This document shows positions 7,552-18,676 of a DNA stretch of 64,000 bases, in pieces. The stretch spans positions 1,674,001 to 1,738,000 of the forward strand of contig NZ_CP054705.1 in NCBI RefSeq assembly GCF_016495725.1. Reading direction: 5' to 3'. The notes beneath the pieces are model-generated. The model worked only from the letters and a program-made list of their open reading frames with translations. It was not told the origin of the DNA and did not search any database. Position 1 is the stretch's first letter. Every line of letters starts with the position of its first letter. The stretch is from Salicibibacter cibarius (GTDB lineage Bacteria > Bacillota > Bacilli > Bacillales > Marinococcaceae). Both the position numbers and the translations under genes were made by a program.

Positions 7552-9894
7552 ATGTTAGACGCAAAAACGAGGTGGAAGGTTCGGCCATTGGACACACGGG
7601 CCAAGGCACTGGCAGGTGCACTTCGCGTCTCTGAACGTACCGCTCATCTTCTGTGCCGTCGGGGGATGGAGCACGTAGAGGATGCGCATGTTTTTTTACA
7701 TACAGATGAATCGATTCTTCATGATCCTTTTGCATTGGCGGGCATGGAGGATGCTGTCAGCCGTATCAAACGCGCGGTGAATGATGACGAAAAAATCGTC
7801 GTTTTCGGGGACTATGATGTGGACGGGGTATCCAGCACGGCGCTTATGTGTGAAACACTTGAAAAAATGGGCGCAAGCTATGATTGGTACGTGCCCAATC
7901 GCTTTACCGAAGGGTATGGTCCCAATAGCGCAGCATTTCAAAAATTACAGGATGAGGGCTGTACGCTCGTGATCACGGTCGATACGGGAATTGCGGCTGC
8001 GGAAACGATCAACGCCGCCCAGAAAAACGGTCTGGATGTCATTGTTACGGACCATCACGAGGCGCCTCCGGAACTCCCCGACGCATTAGCGATTATTAAT
8101 CCGAAACAAATGGATTGTCCGTATCCTTTCAAGGAACTGGCAGGCGTCGGCGTCGTGAGCAAACTTGCCCATGCTTTGCTCGATGTTTTTCCCGAGGATG
8201 GACTTGATCTTATCGCGCTAGGGACGATTAGCGATCTCGTTGAACTCGTGGATGAAAACCGTTTCTTCGCCAAAGCCGGATTACCGAAATTAGATAAGCT
8301 CAACCGTTCGGGTTTACAAGCATTAAAAGAAATATCCGGGATCAAAGGCCCTCCTTTTTCGGAAGAAACGGTAGGTTTTGGGTTTGGGCCGCGACTCAAT
8401 GCCGCCGGACGAATGGATTCGGCGGCCCCGGCGGTACAATTGCTGTTAACTTCCGATCCTGGCGAGGCACAGTCCTTGGCAGAAGTGATTGACGGATACA
8501 ACCGTGAACGGCAACAAACGGTGGAAAAAATCACGGAGGAAGCACTCGCCCAATTGCAGGCAAAGGGAGAAGATCTCCCTGCAATCGTTGTGGCCGGGAA
8601 AGGCTGGAACTCCGGGGTGACCGGGATCGTTGCCTCGAGACTTGTTGAAAAGTATTATCGGCCGACGATTGTGATCGCCCTTGACGATGAAGGAAGCGGC
8701 AAAGGATCCGCCCGCAGCATTGAAGGGTTTGATCTCTATCAGTCACTTTCCAAACATGTCCATCTTTTCAGCCGTTTTGGCGGACACCGGATGGCGGCGG
8801 GATTATCCATCGATGAAGATAAGATTCCCGACCTTCGGGCGACCCTTGAAAAAGAAGTGAATGGTACATTGCCTCCGGAAAGCTTCGTGCCAACGACCGA
8901 TATTGAATTAACGCTTTCCGTCGAGGAAGTCACGACAGAGCTGATTCGGGAAATCGAAGAACTGGCGCCATTTGGCGTTGGAAACCCCAAACCGTTGGTG
9001 CAGATCGAGAATATTCCGATTCAACAAAAACGAAAAATCGGAAGCATGCAAAATCACTTAAAGATGTCGGTAGGGGATGCGGGCCCCCTCGATTGTGTCG
9101 GCTTCCGCTTAGGCCACCTTCATGATCGGATTCAGAACGACGCAAATATCCATTTGGCCGGTGAATTGTCCGTGAATGAATGGAAAGGGAATGAAAAGCC
9201 ACAAATCATTCTTCGAGACGTCGCTGTCAAAGAGCGACAAGTTTTCGATGTTCGCGGAGGGAAAGATTTACAATCGCTTACTAGCATATCTGACGGGCTT
9301 ACTATTATTATTTTTCAGAAAGACCATGCAAAAGACGCGCGTGAGCAAGGCTTTTCATCGACCAACTTTTTATTTCCCGATGAAGAAAGCTTAACAGTGC
9401 CAACGGATATCTTATTTCTGGATCTACCGGAACACTTATCCGACTTAACGCGATTTCTAAATGAAAACGAATCGTTCATTCGTTCGATCTACACAGGATT
9501 TATGGAAAAGGGTCAGGCTTTTTTTACAGCAAAACCAACACGCGAGGCTTTTAAATGGTTGTATGTTTATGTGAAAAAATACGCCCCTCTTCATCTCCGG
9601 GAACACGAGCCGGTCATTGCAAAGTACCAAGGCTGGTCAACAGATACGATTCACTTTATGCTGCAAGTGTTTACGGAACTTGAATTCGTGACACTGAGCG
9701 GAGGAAAACTGGTTGTAAACGAACATCCGTTAAAACAAGATTTACAAGCATCGTCGACGTATCGGTCCTATGAAGAAAAACGGGAAATTGAAGAAACGCT
9801 GAAGTATTCCACCTATCAAGCGTTAAAAGCTTTTTTATTTGCCTGCATGCCAGATGAAAAGAAACAAACAGAGGTGCTGACCGATGGATTATAA
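7552..9894 (+). CDS. recJ: Single-stranded-DNA-specific exonuclease RecJ
   Basis: A 780-residue DHH-superfamily 5'-3' exonuclease (B. subtilis RecJ is 786). The catalytic motifs are visible: [12 protein letters not shown] (about 84-95), VITVDTGIA (about 141), [10 protein letters not shown] (about 165) and [10 protein letters not shown] (about 285). The DHHA1 domain follows, with [19 protein letters not shown] and the [10 protein letters not shown] motif, then the OB-fold and the Firmicutes-type C-terminal extension. It processes single-stranded ends in recombination and mismatch repair. Its end overlaps the apt start by 11 bp, so the two are co-translated. Confidence 0.95.
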   Translation: MLDAKTRWKVRPLDTRAKALAGALRVSERTAHLLCRRGMEHVEDAHVFLHTDESILHDPFALAGMEDAVSRIKRAVNDDEKIVVFGDYDVDGVSSTALMCETLEKMGASYDWYVPNRFTEGYGPNSAAFQKLQDEGCTLVITVDTGIAAAETINAAQKNGLDVIVTDHHEAPPELPDALAIINPKQMDCPYPFKELAGVGVVSKLAHALLDVFPEDGLDLIALGTISDLVELVDENRFFAKAGLPKLDKLNRSGLQALKEISGIKGPPFSEETVGFGFGPRLNAAGRMDSAAPAVQLLLTSDPGEAQSLAEVIDGYNRERQQTVEKITEEALAQLQAKGEDLPAIVVAGKGWNSGVTGIVASRLVEKYYRPTIVIALDDEGSGKGSARSIEGFDLYQSLSKHVHLFSRFGGHRMAAGLSIDEDKIPDLRATLEKEVNGTLPPESFVPTTDIELTLSVEEVTTELIREIEELAPFGVGNPKPLVQIENIPIQQKRKIGSMQNHLKMSVGDAGPLDCVGFRLGHLHDRIQNDANIHLAGELSVNEWKGNEKPQIILRDVAVKERQVFDVRGGKDLQSLTSISDGLTIIIFQKDHAKDAREQGFSSTNFLFPDEESLTVPTDILFLDLPEHLSDLTRFLNENESFIRSIYTGFMEKGQAFFTAKPTREAFKWLYVYVKKYAPLHLREHEPVIAKYQGWSTDTIHFMLQVFTELEFVTLSGGKLVVNEHPLKQDLQASSTYRSYEEKREIEETLKYSTYQALKAFLFACMPDEKKQTEVLTDGL

Positions 9895-10399
9895 AAAACA
9901 TATTGAAATCATCAATGATTATCCGGTAAAAGGCGTTCAATTTAAAGATATCACGCCCCTCATGCAAAATGGGGAGGTTTATCAAAAAGCCATCGATGAA
10001 ATGGCGGAATATGTAAAATCAAAAGATGTCGACGTCATTGCAGCGCCGGAAGCACGAGGGTTTGTTGTTGGTTGTCCGATCGCGTATACATTGAACAAAA
10101 GTTTTGTGCCTGTACGGAAATCGGGGAAACTGCCGCGAATGGTCGTCGAGACGAATTACGGCCTTGAATACGGGAAAGCAAGCCTTGCCATTCATAAAGA
10201 TGCCATTAACCCGGGGGATCGGGTGCTGATTACCGACGACCTTCTCGCGACCGGCGGTACGATCGACGCTACGATTCAGCTCGTGGAAGAGCTCGGCGGA
10301 GAAGTCGTCGGCTGTGCGTTTCTTATTGAGCTTGCTTATTTGGAGCACGGAGAGAAGTTGAAAAACTATGATGTTTATTCGCTCATGACGTATGAGTAG
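9884..10399 (+). CDS. apt: Adenine phosphoribosyltransferase
   Basis: A 171-residue type I phosphoribosyltransferase that makes AMP from adenine and PRPP. The PRPP-binding motif [13 protein letters not shown] is at about residues 121-133, the AAPEARGF loop at about 58-65, and the flexible-loop region RKSGKLPR near residue 86. The ATG overlaps the end of recJ and has an AGAGGTG ribosome-binding site inside it. The recJ-apt-rel order matches B. subtilis. Confidence 0.95.
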   Translation: MDYKKHIEIINDYPVKGVQFKDITPLMQNGEVYQKAIDEMAEYVKSKDVDVIAAPEARGFVVGCPIAYTLNKSFVPVRKSGKLPRMVVETNYGLEYGKASLAIHKDAINPGDRVLITDDLLATGGTIDATIQLVEELGGEVVGCAFLIELAYLEHGEKLKNYDVYSLMTYE

Positions 10400-10513
10400 A
10401 GAAAGCTTTTTCGGAGGACCTTTCATGGTGCTCTTTATTTGCGACTTTACAGGTCGTGATTTTTTCTAGATAATAGATGAAAGAGAGATTGCGTGCAGGT
10501 TGAAGGTGATTTT

Positions 10514-12685
10514 ATGACGAAAGAACAAGTAATGGAGAAGATGGGCGAATATCTATCCGAAGAACAAGTGGATTTTATTGAACGGGCCTATCTTTATGCT
10601 GAAAAATATCACGACGGCCAATACCGCAAGTCAGGGGAGCCGTATATCCGGCATCCTGTTCAGGTCGCGGGAATATTGGTTGATCTTCAATTAGAGCCTG
10701 CAACCATTGCCGGTGCTTTTTTGCATGATGTGGTCGAGGATACGGAAGTGACCGTTGAAGATCTCACCGAATTGTTCGGGGAAGAAGTTGCCATGCTCGT
10801 GGATGGCGTGACGAAATTAAAAAAGATCAAATATAAATCGAAAGCGGAACAGCAAGCGGAAAATCACCGCAAAATGGTCGTTGCCATGGCCCGTGACATT
10901 CGCGTGATTATGATAAAACTGGCTGATCGCCTTCACAATCTACGAACACTCAAATATTTGCCCCCTGAAAAGCAGCGGCGTATCGCGAAAGAAACCCTTG
11001 AAATCTTTGCCCCTCTTGCCCACAGGCTCGGAATTTCCACCATAAAATGGGAAATGGAAGACATCGCCCTCCGTTATTTGGATCCGCAACAATACTATCG
11101 GATCGTCAATCTAATGAAACAAAAACGCGCGGAGCGAGAGCAATACATCGAAAAAGTGATGGATGATATTCGGGAAAGTGTCAAAGAATTAAATGTGGAA
11201 GCGGACATATCCGGACGTCCGAAGCATATTTACAGCATTTATCGCAAAATGACGATCCAGAAAAAACAATTCAATGAAATCTATGATTTGCTCGCGGTGC
11301 GTATTATCGTCCGGAACATCAAAGATTGCTATGGGGTGCTCGGCATTATTCATACGCGTTGGAAACCAATGCCGGGCAGGTTTAAAGACTATATCGCCAT
11401 GCCGAAAGCCAACATGTATCAATCGTTGCACACGACGGTAATCGGGCCCAAAGGGGAGCCGTTGGAAGTGCAGATCCGCTCCGAAGAAATGCATCGCATA
11501 GCGGAATATGGGGTGGCGGCCCATTGGGCATACAAGGAAGAAGAATCCATTAACCAAAAATCGCTCGATAAACTCGGGTGGTTCCGGGAAATTTTGGAGT
11601 GGCAAAAAGATACGTCCAACGCGCAAGAATTTATGGAATCCCTGAAAATTGATTTATTTTCCGATATGGTTTTCGTTTTTACCCCAAAAGGGGATGTCAT
11701 TGAATTGCCGAGAGGATCGGTGCCGATTGATTTTTCCTACCGCATTCATACGGAGATTGGGAACAAAACGATTGGCGCCAAAGTGAACGGAAAGATGGTC
11801 CCCCTTGATTATCAACTGAAAACCGGCGACATCGTTGATGTTATGACTTCCAAACATTCATATGGTCCGTCTCAAGATTGGTTAAAGCTGACACAAAGCT
11901 CCCATGCCAAAAACAAAATTAAGCAATACTTTAAAAAAGAGCGTCGGGAAGAAAATGAACAAAAAGGCCGCGAGGCGATTGAAAAGGAATTGCGCGCCCA
12001 GGGTCTCACTCCGAAAGAGGTTTTAACCGAAAACAATATTCAGGAAACCGTGGCGAAGTTCAGTTTTTCAGGGCAAGCAGATATGTTCGCGGCCGTCGGC
12101 TACAATGGTATATCCGCGAAGCAAATCGTGACGCGGTTGACGGAGAAAATACGCAACCAAACGAAAGAACAAGAGAAAAAGACGGTGACCGAAGCGATCA
12201 AAGATATACCTGCGCCGGCGAGAACCCGTCGTTCTAATACCGGTATACGTGTGAAAGGGGCGGATAACCTCTTAATTCGTCTCTCCAAATGCTGCAACCC
12301 GGTACCCGGAGACGATATTCGCGGTTTTATCACGAAAGGCCGCGGGGTGTCCGTTCATCGCGCTGATTGCCCGAATGTTGCCGACACAGAGGAAAATCAA
12401 ACCCGCTTGATCGAGGTAGAATGGGAACCGTCTCTGGAAAAGGTAAAAAGCTTCAACGTCGATATTGAAGTTACCGGCTATGACCGCCGCGGTCTTTTAA
12501 ATGAAGTGCTGAATGCGATTGCGGAATCAAAAACGAATATTAACGCCGTGAACGGGCGCTCGGATAAAAGCATGGCCGTCATTGATATTACGATCGCTAT
12601 CAGTAATCTCGACCACTTGCGAAAAGTCGTGGAAAAGATCAAGCGGTTGCCCGATATTTATTCCGTACGGCGAGTGATGCATTAA
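10514..12685 (+). CDS. relA: Bifunctional (p)ppGpp synthetase/hydrolase Rel
   Basis: A 723-residue long Rel/SpoT homologue that makes and degrades the stringent alarmone. In order: an HD hydrolase domain ([10 protein letters not shown] at about 72-81, [11 protein letters not shown]); a synthetase domain ([13 protein letters not shown]) with the RFKD motif, the RXKD form seen in bifunctional enzymes; a TGS domain ([18 protein letters not shown]); a zinc-finger-type segment ([10 protein letters not shown]); and a C-terminal ACT domain ([10 protein letters not shown]-like). A GTG start at 10493 is open, but AAGGTGA at 10503-10509 points to ATG 10514. Confidence 0.95.
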   Translation: MTKEQVMEKMGEYLSEEQVDFIERAYLYAEKYHDGQYRKSGEPYIRHPVQVAGILVDLQLEPATIAGAFLHDVVEDTEVTVEDLTELFGEEVAMLVDGVTKLKKIKYKSKAEQQAENHRKMVVAMARDIRVIMIKLADRLHNLRTLKYLPPEKQRRIAKETLEIFAPLAHRLGISTIKWEMEDIALRYLDPQQYYRIVNLMKQKRAEREQYIEKVMDDIRESVKELNVEADISGRPKHIYSIYRKMTIQKKQFNEIYDLLAVRIIVRNIKDCYGVLGIIHTRWKPMPGRFKDYIAMPKANMYQSLHTTVIGPKGEPLEVQIRSEEMHRIAEYGVAAHWAYKEEESINQKSLDKLGWFREILEWQKDTSNAQEFMESLKIDLFSDMVFVFTPKGDVIELPRGSVPIDFSYRIHTEIGNKTIGAKVNGKMVPLDYQLKTGDIVDVMTSKHSYGPSQDWLKLTQSSHAKNKIKQYFKKERREENEQKGREAIEKELRAQGLTPKEVLTENNIQETVAKFSFSGQADMFAAVGYNGISAKQIVTRLTEKIRNQTKEQEKKTVTEAIKDIPAPARTRRSNTGIRVKGADNLLIRLSKCCNPVPGDDIRGFITKGRGVSVHRADCPNVADTEENQTRLIEVEWEPSLEKVKSFNVDIEVTGYDRRGLLNEVLNAIAESKTNINAVNGRSDKSMAVIDITIAISNLDHLRKVVEKIKRLPDIYSVRRVMH

Positions 12686-12711
12686 TAATATCAGCAAAGG
12701 AGAAGCAGGGA

Positions 12712-13152
12712 TTGAAAGCATTAATACAACGGAGCAAAAAAGCGCAGGTGAGCGTTAACGACACAACCATTGGGGCGATCGAGCATGGCTATGTCGTGTT
12801 TCTCGGCGTCACCCACGAAGATACGAAACATGATGCCCGCTGGCTCGCCGATAAAATTGCCAACCTTCGCCTTTTCGAAGATACCGAGGGGAAGATGAAC
12901 CTATCGCTAATTGATATGTCCGGATCAATTTTATCCATTTCCCAATTCACCCTTTACGGAGAAGCCAAAAAAGGAAGGCGCCCAAGTTTTGTGCAAGCAG
13001 CGAAGCCGGCGCAAGCGGAAGAGCTCTACGATTACTTTAATGAACAATTAAGGGACATCGGCATTGCCGTTGAAACCGGAGAGTTTGGGGCCACGATGCA
13101 GGTGGATTTAAACAATGATGGTCCGGTGACCCTTATGTTAGAGTCTTCGTAG
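12712..13152 (+). CDS. dtd: D-aminoacyl-tRNA deacylase
   Basis: A 146-residue DTD that removes D-amino acids wrongly attached to tRNA. Both family signatures are present: SQFTLYG at about residues 78-84 and NDGPVTLML at the C-terminus (the GP motif that gates L-residues). The start is TTG 12712 after AAAGGAGAA. It follows rel by 26 bp, as yrvI follows relA in B. subtilis. The yrvJ amidase usually found next is missing here, and the hisS T-box follows directly. Confidence 0.95.
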   Translation: MKALIQRSKKAQVSVNDTTIGAIEHGYVVFLGVTHEDTKHDARWLADKIANLRLFEDTEGKMNLSLIDMSGSILSISQFTLYGEAKKGRRPSFVQAAKPAQAEELYDYFNEQLRDIGIAVETGEFGATMQVDLNNDGPVTLMLESS

Positions 13153-13221
13153 GTTGTCAATAGGGAGCTTCTTGAGGACAAAACTTTTGCATTCTATTTC
13201 ATGTATGAAATCGCGGAAAAG

Positions 13222-13250
13222 TTGACATCCTGGATAGAGAAACGTATGAT
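13222..13250 (+). promoter_or_regulatory. Strong sigma-A promoter of the hisS T-box leader
   Basis: A perfect TTGACA (13222-13227), a 17-bp spacer and TATGAT (13245-13250). Transcription should begin near 13257, just upstream of the T-box leader. Confidence 0.88.
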
Positions 13251-13256
13251 AAACAC

Positions 13257-13522
13257 CAAGAGAATAGCAAGCCGATGATGAAGAAAAGTACGCGGCCCCT
13301 TGCAGTCAGAGAGGGAGGGTCATGGCTGTAAGCCCTTCTGTGCAATGTTGCGGAAAGACACTTCGTAGGTTTTTGATCGAACGTGAAGCCATTAATAGAT
13401 CTAAACGCAGCGCGGGCGTTAACCGCGGAAGCGGAAGTGATTCCCGAAGGGGAGCGCTTCAATGTGGGTGGTACCGCGGGCTTGTGCTCGTCCCTCTGAT
13501 TCGTTTCAGGGGGATTTTTTTA
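13257..13522 (+). promoter_or_regulatory. T-box riboswitch controlling hisS-aspS
   Basis: This leader carries the T-box core GGTGGTACCGCGG (13467-13479) and a terminator hairpin (TCCCTCTGA with TCAGGGGGA, about 13490-13514) followed by a T-run. The T-box motif can pair into an antiterminator when uncharged tRNA binds. A CAT codon (13321-13323) in the region where stem I should present the specifier would read histidine. The specifier is my reading of an unfolded sequence. The T-box and terminator are clear. Confidence 0.88.
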
Positions 13523-13557
13523 ATGGCAAATGATTCAATAATGAGGAGAGGTTCTAT

Positions 13558-14835
13558 ATGACCATTAATATCCAGAGAGGAACCCAGGATGTCTTACCGG
13601 ATCAAAGCGCCCAGTGGCAATACGTGACAGAAATTGCCAAAGAGATTAGCCGCAAGTACAATTACAAGGAAATCCGCACGCCGATCTTCGAAGCGACAGA
13701 ACTGTTTCAACGTGGGGTGGGCGACAGCACGGATATTGTGCAAAAGGAGATGTATACGTTTCAAGATCGCAGCGGGCGCTTGATTACGCTGCGACCGGAA
13801 GGGACAGCTCCCGTCGTGCGCTCTTACGTGGAAAATAAGCTCCATGGCTTGGCGCAACAACCGTTAAAGCTTTTTTATTTCGGTCCGATGTTTCGCTATG
13901 AACGTCCGGAATCGGGTCGGATGCGGGAGTTTTACCAATTTGGCGTGGAAGCGATCGGAAGCGACGATCCCGCGATCGATGCTGAAGTGATCGCGATGGC
14001 GATGGATGTGTACCAAGCGTGTGGGTTGGATAATTTGAAACTGGTGATCAATAGCTTGGGTGATAAAGAAAGCCGCGCCTCCCACAAAAATGCGCTGATC
14101 GAACACTTTTCCCCGCGTATCGATGAGTTTTGTGAGGACTGCCAGGCTCGCCTTGAACAAAACCCATTGCGAATATTGGATTGCAAGGTGGACCGCGAGC
14201 ACCCTTTACAGGAAACGGCACCGGCCATTCTTGACTATTTAAATGAAGAGTCAACTCGCTACTTTGAAACCGTGCAACGCCTGCTACGTGATATGGACAT
14301 CCCATTTGTGGTTGACGCCAATCTCGTAAGGGGACTCGATTATTATACGAACACATCGTTTGAAATTATGCTTGAAGAACCTGAGTTCGGTGCCATCACA
14401 ACCCTTATGGGCGGCGGTCGTTATGAAGGATTGATCGAAGAATTGGGCGGCCCGCCCGTCTCCGGCATCGGCTTCGCGTTAAGCATTGAGCGATTGTTAA
14501 TGGCGCTAAATGCTCGCGATGCACTCCCGGATGTTGAAAACGCGCTTGACGTTTATCTTGTAACGGTCGGCGATGTCGCGGCCGAAAAGGGTGCGGGCAT
14601 ATTGAGAGACTTGCGTCGTGAAGGCTTGTCGGCAGACAAGGATTACCTTGGAAAAAAAGTAAAAGCCCAGTTCAAAGCGGCCAATCGTTTGCAAGCTGCT
14701 TATACAGTCATCGTGGGTGAAGAAGAATTGGCAGGCGGCATGGTGAAACTTCGCGACATGTCTACAGGCGAAGAAGAAAATATCCCAATGAAAAGGCTCG
14801 CGGGACATATTAAGCAGTTACGGAAGATGCAATAA
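13558..14835 (+). CDS. hisS: Histidyl-tRNA synthetase
   Basis: A 425-residue class II synthetase. Motif 2 is FRYERPESGRMREFYQFG (about 119-136), the histidine-binding signature is LVRGLDYYTNTSFE (about 258-271), and motif 3 lies in GGGRYEGL..SGIGFALSIERL. The C-terminal anticodon-binding domain follows. The ATG at 13558 has GAGGAGAGG upstream. It is under T-box control and followed 32 bp later by aspS, the usual Bacillus pair. Confidence 0.96.
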   Translation: MTINIQRGTQDVLPDQSAQWQYVTEIAKEISRKYNYKEIRTPIFEATELFQRGVGDSTDIVQKEMYTFQDRSGRLITLRPEGTAPVVRSYVENKLHGLAQQPLKLFYFGPMFRYERPESGRMREFYQFGVEAIGSDDPAIDAEVIAMAMDVYQACGLDNLKLVINSLGDKESRASHKNALIEHFSPRIDEFCEDCQARLEQNPLRILDCKVDREHPLQETAPAILDYLNEESTRYFETVQRLLRDMDIPFVVDANLVRGLDYYTNTSFEIMLEEPEFGAITTLMGGGRYEGLIEELGGPPVSGIGFALSIERLLMALNARDALPDVENALDVYLVTVGDVAAEKGAGILRDLRREGLSADKDYLGKKVKAQFKAANRLQAAYTVIVGEEELAGGMVKLRDMSTGEEENIPMKRLAGHIKQLRKMQ

Positions 14836-14867
14836 CACCTGAATGATAAAAGGAGTATGATGGAAAA

Positions 14868-16646
14868 ATGGAAAGAAGCCATTATTGCGGTGAAATTACG
14901 GAAAGCATGATCGGCGAAAATGTTCGGCTCAAAGGTTGGGCTAGAACGAGGAGAGATTTGGGGCAAGTTATTTTTATTGACCTCGGCGATTCCAGCGGGA
15001 TCGTCCAAACGGTATTTAACCCGGAAATTAGCGAAAAAGCTTTAACGATTGCTGATAACGTCCGTAGTGAATATGTGCTTGATGTGCAAGGGAAAGTCGT
15101 TCTCCGGGACGAGGAAACGGTGAATGAAAAGATTGCTACCGGAACCGTGGAAGTGCAAGTCGAGGAAATAACCATTCTAAATAAATCAAAACCATTGCCC
15201 TTTTCTATGGACGAAGATATTAACGTCTCCGAAGATGTGCGTTTGTCCCATCGGTATCTTGATTTACGGCGACCGGAAATGCAACGTATTTTTCAATTGC
15301 GACACAAAATTACCCAGGAAACTCGCAATTACCTAAATGAGCATTCGTTTATGGAAGCGGAGACGCCGATGTTGACGAAAAGCACGCCTGAAGGCGCACG
15401 CGACTATTTGGTCCCGAGCCGTGTGCACGAACACGAATTTTTTGCGCTTCCGCAGTCGCCGCAGCTTTTTAAACAGCTGTTTATGATTGCCGGATTTGAG
15501 CGCTATTATCAAATTGCACGCTGTTTCCGTGATGAAGATCTTCGCGCGGACCGGCAACCGGAGTTTACGCAAATTGATATCGAAGCATCGTTCATGGACA
15601 AAGAAGCGTTGTTTTCCATGACCGAAGAAATGATGGCGCGGTTATTAAAAATTAGCCATGAGTTCGATGTGACGACGCCTTTTCCACGCATGACGTATCA
15701 TGAAGCGATGCATCGGTACGGTTCGGATAAACCTGATACACGCTTCGGAATGGAGTTGGTGGAGCTTTCCGACATCGTTGAGAACAGTCGTTTTCAGGTT
15801 TTCACAAAAGCGCTTGAAAACAACGGCATCGTGAAAGGCTTGAATGCAAAAGGACAGGGAGATGCCATGTCCAGAAAAGAGATCGATGAACTTGCCGAAT
15901 TTGCCGCGATTTACGGGGCGAAAGGGCTTGCCTGGCTAAGGGTTGAGGGTCCTGGATCGTTAAAAGGCCCAATCGCGAAATTCTTAAGTGAAGAAGAGCA
16001 ACGCCAAGTGATGGAAGCTATGGAGGCAGAGCAAGGAGATTTATTGTTGTTTGCTGCCGATGAGGCGAACGTTGTGTTTGATGTGTTAGGCGCATTGCGC
16101 TTGAAGTTTGGAAAAGAGCTTGGGCTCATTGATGAAAAAGCTTTCCATTTCCTTTGGGTAACCGACTTCCCGCTCGTTGAATATGACAAAGATACCGATC
16201 GCCATGTTGCTCTTCACCATCCGTTTACGCGACCGGTTGAAGAAGATATCGACAAACTGGAAACGGCTCCGGAAAAAGTTACGGCGGATGCCTATGATCT
16301 CGTTTTGAATGGCTACGAGCTTGGCGGCGGTTCCCAGCGTATTCATGAGCCGGACCTGCAAATGCAAATGTTTCGAACGCTTGGATTTAGCGAAGAAAAA
16401 GCAAAAGAACAATTTGGCTTTCTCATTGATGCCCTTTCTTATGGCGCTCCGCCACACGGAGGCATTGCTCTTGGCCTGGACCGAATCGTTATGCTCCTTG
16501 CCGAGGCAGACAATCTGCGTGAAGTCATCGCCTTCCCGAAAACGGCAAGCGCAGGCGACTTATTAACGGGAGCGCCAAGTAGCGTTAGCGAAGAACAATG
16601 GAAAGAATTACATTTGCGTCCGCTGGAACAACAATCTGTGAAATAA
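14868..16646 (+). CDS. aspS: Aspartyl-tRNA synthetase, bacterial type
   Basis: A 592-residue class IIb synthetase. In order: an N-terminal OB-fold anticodon domain ([21 protein letters not shown]); the catalytic core with motif 2 [20 protein letters not shown]; a bacterial GAD insertion domain; and motif 3 [17 protein letters not shown] 14868 sits 13 bp from AAAAGGAG, rather far, but closer ATGs (14857, 14860) are out of frame, and the N-terminus aligns with the family. No convincing terminator follows. Confidence 0.96.
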   Translation: MERSHYCGEITESMIGENVRLKGWARTRRDLGQVIFIDLGDSSGIVQTVFNPEISEKALTIADNVRSEYVLDVQGKVVLRDEETVNEKIATGTVEVQVEEITILNKSKPLPFSMDEDINVSEDVRLSHRYLDLRRPEMQRIFQLRHKITQETRNYLNEHSFMEAETPMLTKSTPEGARDYLVPSRVHEHEFFALPQSPQLFKQLFMIAGFERYYQIARCFRDEDLRADRQPEFTQIDIEASFMDKEALFSMTEEMMARLLKISHEFDVTTPFPRMTYHEAMHRYGSDKPDTRFGMELVELSDIVENSRFQVFTKALENNGIVKGLNAKGQGDAMSRKEIDELAEFAAIYGAKGLAWLRVEGPGSLKGPIAKFLSEEEQRQVMEAMEAEQGDLLLFAADEANVVFDVLGALRLKFGKELGLIDEKAFHFLWVTDFPLVEYDKDTDRHVALHHPFTRPVEEDIDKLETAPEKVTADAYDLVLNGYELGGGSQRIHEPDLQMQMFRTLGFSEEKAKEQFGFLIDALSYGAPPHGGIALGLDRIVMLLAEADNLREVIAFPKTASAGDLLTGAPSSVSEEQWKELHLRPLEQQSVK

Positions 16647-17186
16647 AAGGGTGTCGGAGCGGGGTTATATCAGTTATTCTCCTATTTATCGGTGATCTAG
16701 ACTTTATATCGTCGAACCCCCCGTTTGACGACCTAACGGCTATTGACAGCCAAAGGTTAGGGCTTCAATCGAGGCATTTGGCGACCTAACATTACTGACA
16801 CCTTTTTTAGTACCGAAACTATTGCTGAACGGCTAAAATAAATGACCCCCTGTAGTTGTGACGCCAAATAACTGACAAGAGACAGGTATTAGTTCTCACC
16901 GGGCGTGAGTGCGGACAAAAAGATAGGCAAAGCGTAAAATAATGTCTTCACTATACAGATAGCGCCGGAAATTCACCTGATTAGCGCTCATGCCTTTTTA
17001 TTTGTTGTGTGGGTGTGATCGATAATACAACCACCCTGCACTAGATTAAACCATCAGTTTCTCTCCCCAATAATTTTGACTATGGGTATTAGTTGAATCG
17101 TAAAAATTAAACCGCATGAAATCAAATTTAAGAACCTTGATTTCAATGCGGTTTATCTTCTTTGTGGGCTCTCCCTTGCAAGCATA
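16647..17186. other. 540-bp intergenic region downstream of aspS
   Basis: No gene is seen. CGACCTAAC begins at 16729 and again at 16782 (53 bp apart), with the inverse GGTTAG between them near 16755. This looks like a degenerate two-unit member of the roughly 52-bp hairpin arrays. The hairpin at 17109-17154 closes the region. Confidence 0.5.
17109..17154. terminator. 17-bp-stem hairpin, likely terminator; partly repeated at 56097
   Basis: AAACCGCATGAAATCAA (17109-17125) pairs with TTGATTTCAATGCGGTTT (17137-17154) with one bulged base. It lies 33 bp beyond the stop of the minus-strand gene at 17187-17477 and probably ends that transcript. The left arm shares 15 nt with a hairpin at 56097-56137, so the element may be dispersed. 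Confidence 0.65.
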
Positions 17187-17477
17187 TTATTTTTGTTCAA
17201 CTTCCCGGAAAGAGGAAATGAAAGACTCGGGGTTCTCAGTGATATAATAAGAACGAACGCCGCGAGACGTGTGTAAATAAAGAAACCCGACCTCATTTTC
17301 TTTATAACGGTAGGAAATGTCGAAAATTTCAGCGATCGGATAACTATCTCCGTCAATGTCGATCCGATCCCGATACAAATTCATATCGGTCTTATATTGC
17401 TCGGTATGTTTTTCAATGGCTCCGATTTTTTGTTCAATGTGCGTAATCGGTTGACTGTTCACCAGATGATTATCCAT
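17187..17477 (-). CDS. Hypothetical 96-residue protein
   Basis: I do not recognise this protein. It is soluble, with a coil-like N-terminus (ITHIEQKIGAIEKHTEQYK) and a beta-rich middle and end (GFLYLHTSRGVRSYYI) finishing in a probable helix (SFISSFREVEQK). That shape recalls a small PH-like or GRAM-like fold, which is inference from pattern only. The ATG at 17477 has a strong AGGAGGG site 8 bp away, so it is very likely a real gene. It is monocistronic, with a hairpin terminator downstream. Confidence 0.65.
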   Translation of the reverse strand: MDNHLVNSQPITHIEQKIGAIEKHTEQYKTDMNLYRDRIDIDGDSYPIAEIFDISYRYKENEVGFLYLHTSRGVRSYYITENPESFISSFREVEQK

Positions 17478-17584
17478 GAAGAATCCCTCCTGTTTCTCAT
17501 TATAACCAGCAAACGGTCAAATTAAAAACGGTGTTTTTATATCGGTTTCCCGGCCTCCGGTTCCCGAAAATCTAACTTCCGTCC

Positions 17585-17613
17585 TTGCAGAGGGGTTTCA
17601 ATCATGCTATAAT
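17585..17613 (+). promoter_or_regulatory. Sigma-A promoter of 6S RNA
   Basis: TTGCAG (17585-17590), a 17-bp spacer and a perfect TATAAT (17608-17613) lie just before the 6S RNA. The predicted start is about 17620. Confidence 0.8.
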
Positions 17614-17619
17614 CACATT

Positions 17620-17815
17620 ACAAAGAGGTCCTGTAGTGTACGTATAACACTATTCGTTTTAAAGCCAACACTTTTTGATAGGGAGCCTGACGTTTCAACT
17701 GGAAGTAAAAGCCTTTTTTAGGGACTTACGGAAGGTTGAGCAGGGCACCCACCTGCGATTGCAGGCTTCAAAACTTGGTGATCATTACGGCACAACGGGG
17801 CTTCTTGATATTATG
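17620..17815 (+). ncRNA. ssrS: 6S RNA (BsrA type)
   Basis: This is a roughly 195-nt non-coding RNA that resembles Firmicutes 6S RNA. The 5' half runs GTCCTGTAGTGTACG through the conserved GGGAGCCTGACGTTT (about 17681-17695). The 3' half has the CACCTGCGATTGCAGGCTTC hairpin and ends CGGGGCTTCTTG, returning to pair with the 5' end. 6S RNA mimics an open promoter and sequesters sigma-A RNA polymerase in stationary phase. Its place between aspS and rarA is that of B. subtilis bsrA. The exact ends are estimates. Confidence 0.85.
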
Positions 17816-17826
17816 TAATCAATCAA

Positions 17827-17860
17827 AAAAAGGCTGTCCAATCATTATTGGCAGCCTTTT
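17827..17860. terminator. Bidirectional terminator between 6S RNA and rsfA
   Basis: AAAAGGCTG-T-CCAAT (17828-17842) pairs with ATTGG-CAGCCTTTT (17847-17860). A-runs and T-runs on both sides let it serve the 6S RNA on the plus strand and rsfA on the minus strand. Confidence 0.9.
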
Positions 17861-17864
17861 CCTG

Positions 17865-18503
17865 TTAGACTGAATCTTTGGCGATATTTTCGATATTCCC
17901 ATCATGGTCCAATCGAAAATCGTTGGATCTCATGAAAGGCTCAGCATTGGTTTCATCCATAAATGTCATTTTCCGGGCACGGTTAATGACGGAGAGCAAA
18001 GACTGGTATTCTTGTTCCAGTTCTTCGTGTTTATAACGCCAAGCGTTCACTGCTGTTTGCAGTTGCTGATTTTCTTCTTCTAACTTCGTTACTTTCTCTT
18101 CGCCGTTATCGACGGCTCCCTGTTTGCTTTTCAATGTTTCCAAAAAGGCAATCACCTGCTCGAGTGACAAGTCTTCGTCGCTAAAGGTATTTGCTTTGTT
18201 GTCGGAAGTTGTCTCCATCGCGTTCGCCGTTTTCATTCCCAGCGTTTGTTGTACGGCGTTTGCGGCATCTCGCCGTTGAAAGTTTTTCCGGTCCCGTTTT
18301 GCGTCGCTTATTTTCCCTTCATAACGATCCCGTACAACTGCATTCCAGCGGAAGCCGCAGGCAGCAGCCGTGCGATTTAATATATCGCCGACTTCTTCAA
18401 ACGCTTTTAACTGCGTGCTTCCTTCTCTTATGTGTTTTAATACTGTTTCAGCGAGTAATACATCGTCCTCGTGAGACCAAGCATCTTGGCGTACTTTCGT
18501 CAT
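17865..18503 (-). CDS. rsfA: RsfA-family prespore-specific transcription regulator
   Basis: A 212-residue Myb/SANT-like DNA-binding regulator. The N-terminus ([18 protein letters not shown], then [16 protein letters not shown], then [15 protein letters not shown]) is the hallmark of RsfA/YlbO proteins. A C-terminal coiled coil follows (about 125-185, [16 protein letters not shown]). In B. subtilis RsfA tunes sigma-F-dependent genes in the forespore. The open frame extends upstream to 18530, but AAGAAGGG before ATG 18503 and family alignment favour the shorter form. A long repeat array lies upstream. Confidence 0.88.
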   Translation of the reverse strand: MTKVRQDAWSHEDDVLLAETVLKHIREGSTQLKAFEEVGDILNRTAAACGFRWNAVVRDRYEGKISDAKRDRKNFQRRDAANAVQQTLGMKTANAMETTSDNKANTFSDEDLSLEQVIAFLETLKSKQGAVDNGEEKVTKLEEENQQLQTAVNAWRYKHEELEQEYQSLLSVINRARKMTFMDETNAEPFMRSNDFRLDHDGNIENIAKDSV

Positions 18504-18676
18504 TTCTATCCCTTCTTCCTTGAGGTTCATAGTTTTTACCGTATTCCATCAGCGAGTGATGGTAGTTTTACTTTCTGGTATTAATATGGACCATATTCAT
18601 AATCTCTATACTTCCCAAAAAGGAAAGAAGGAAAAGAAATCGAATTTATCCCGGCGGGATCGGGATGCAAGAGATC

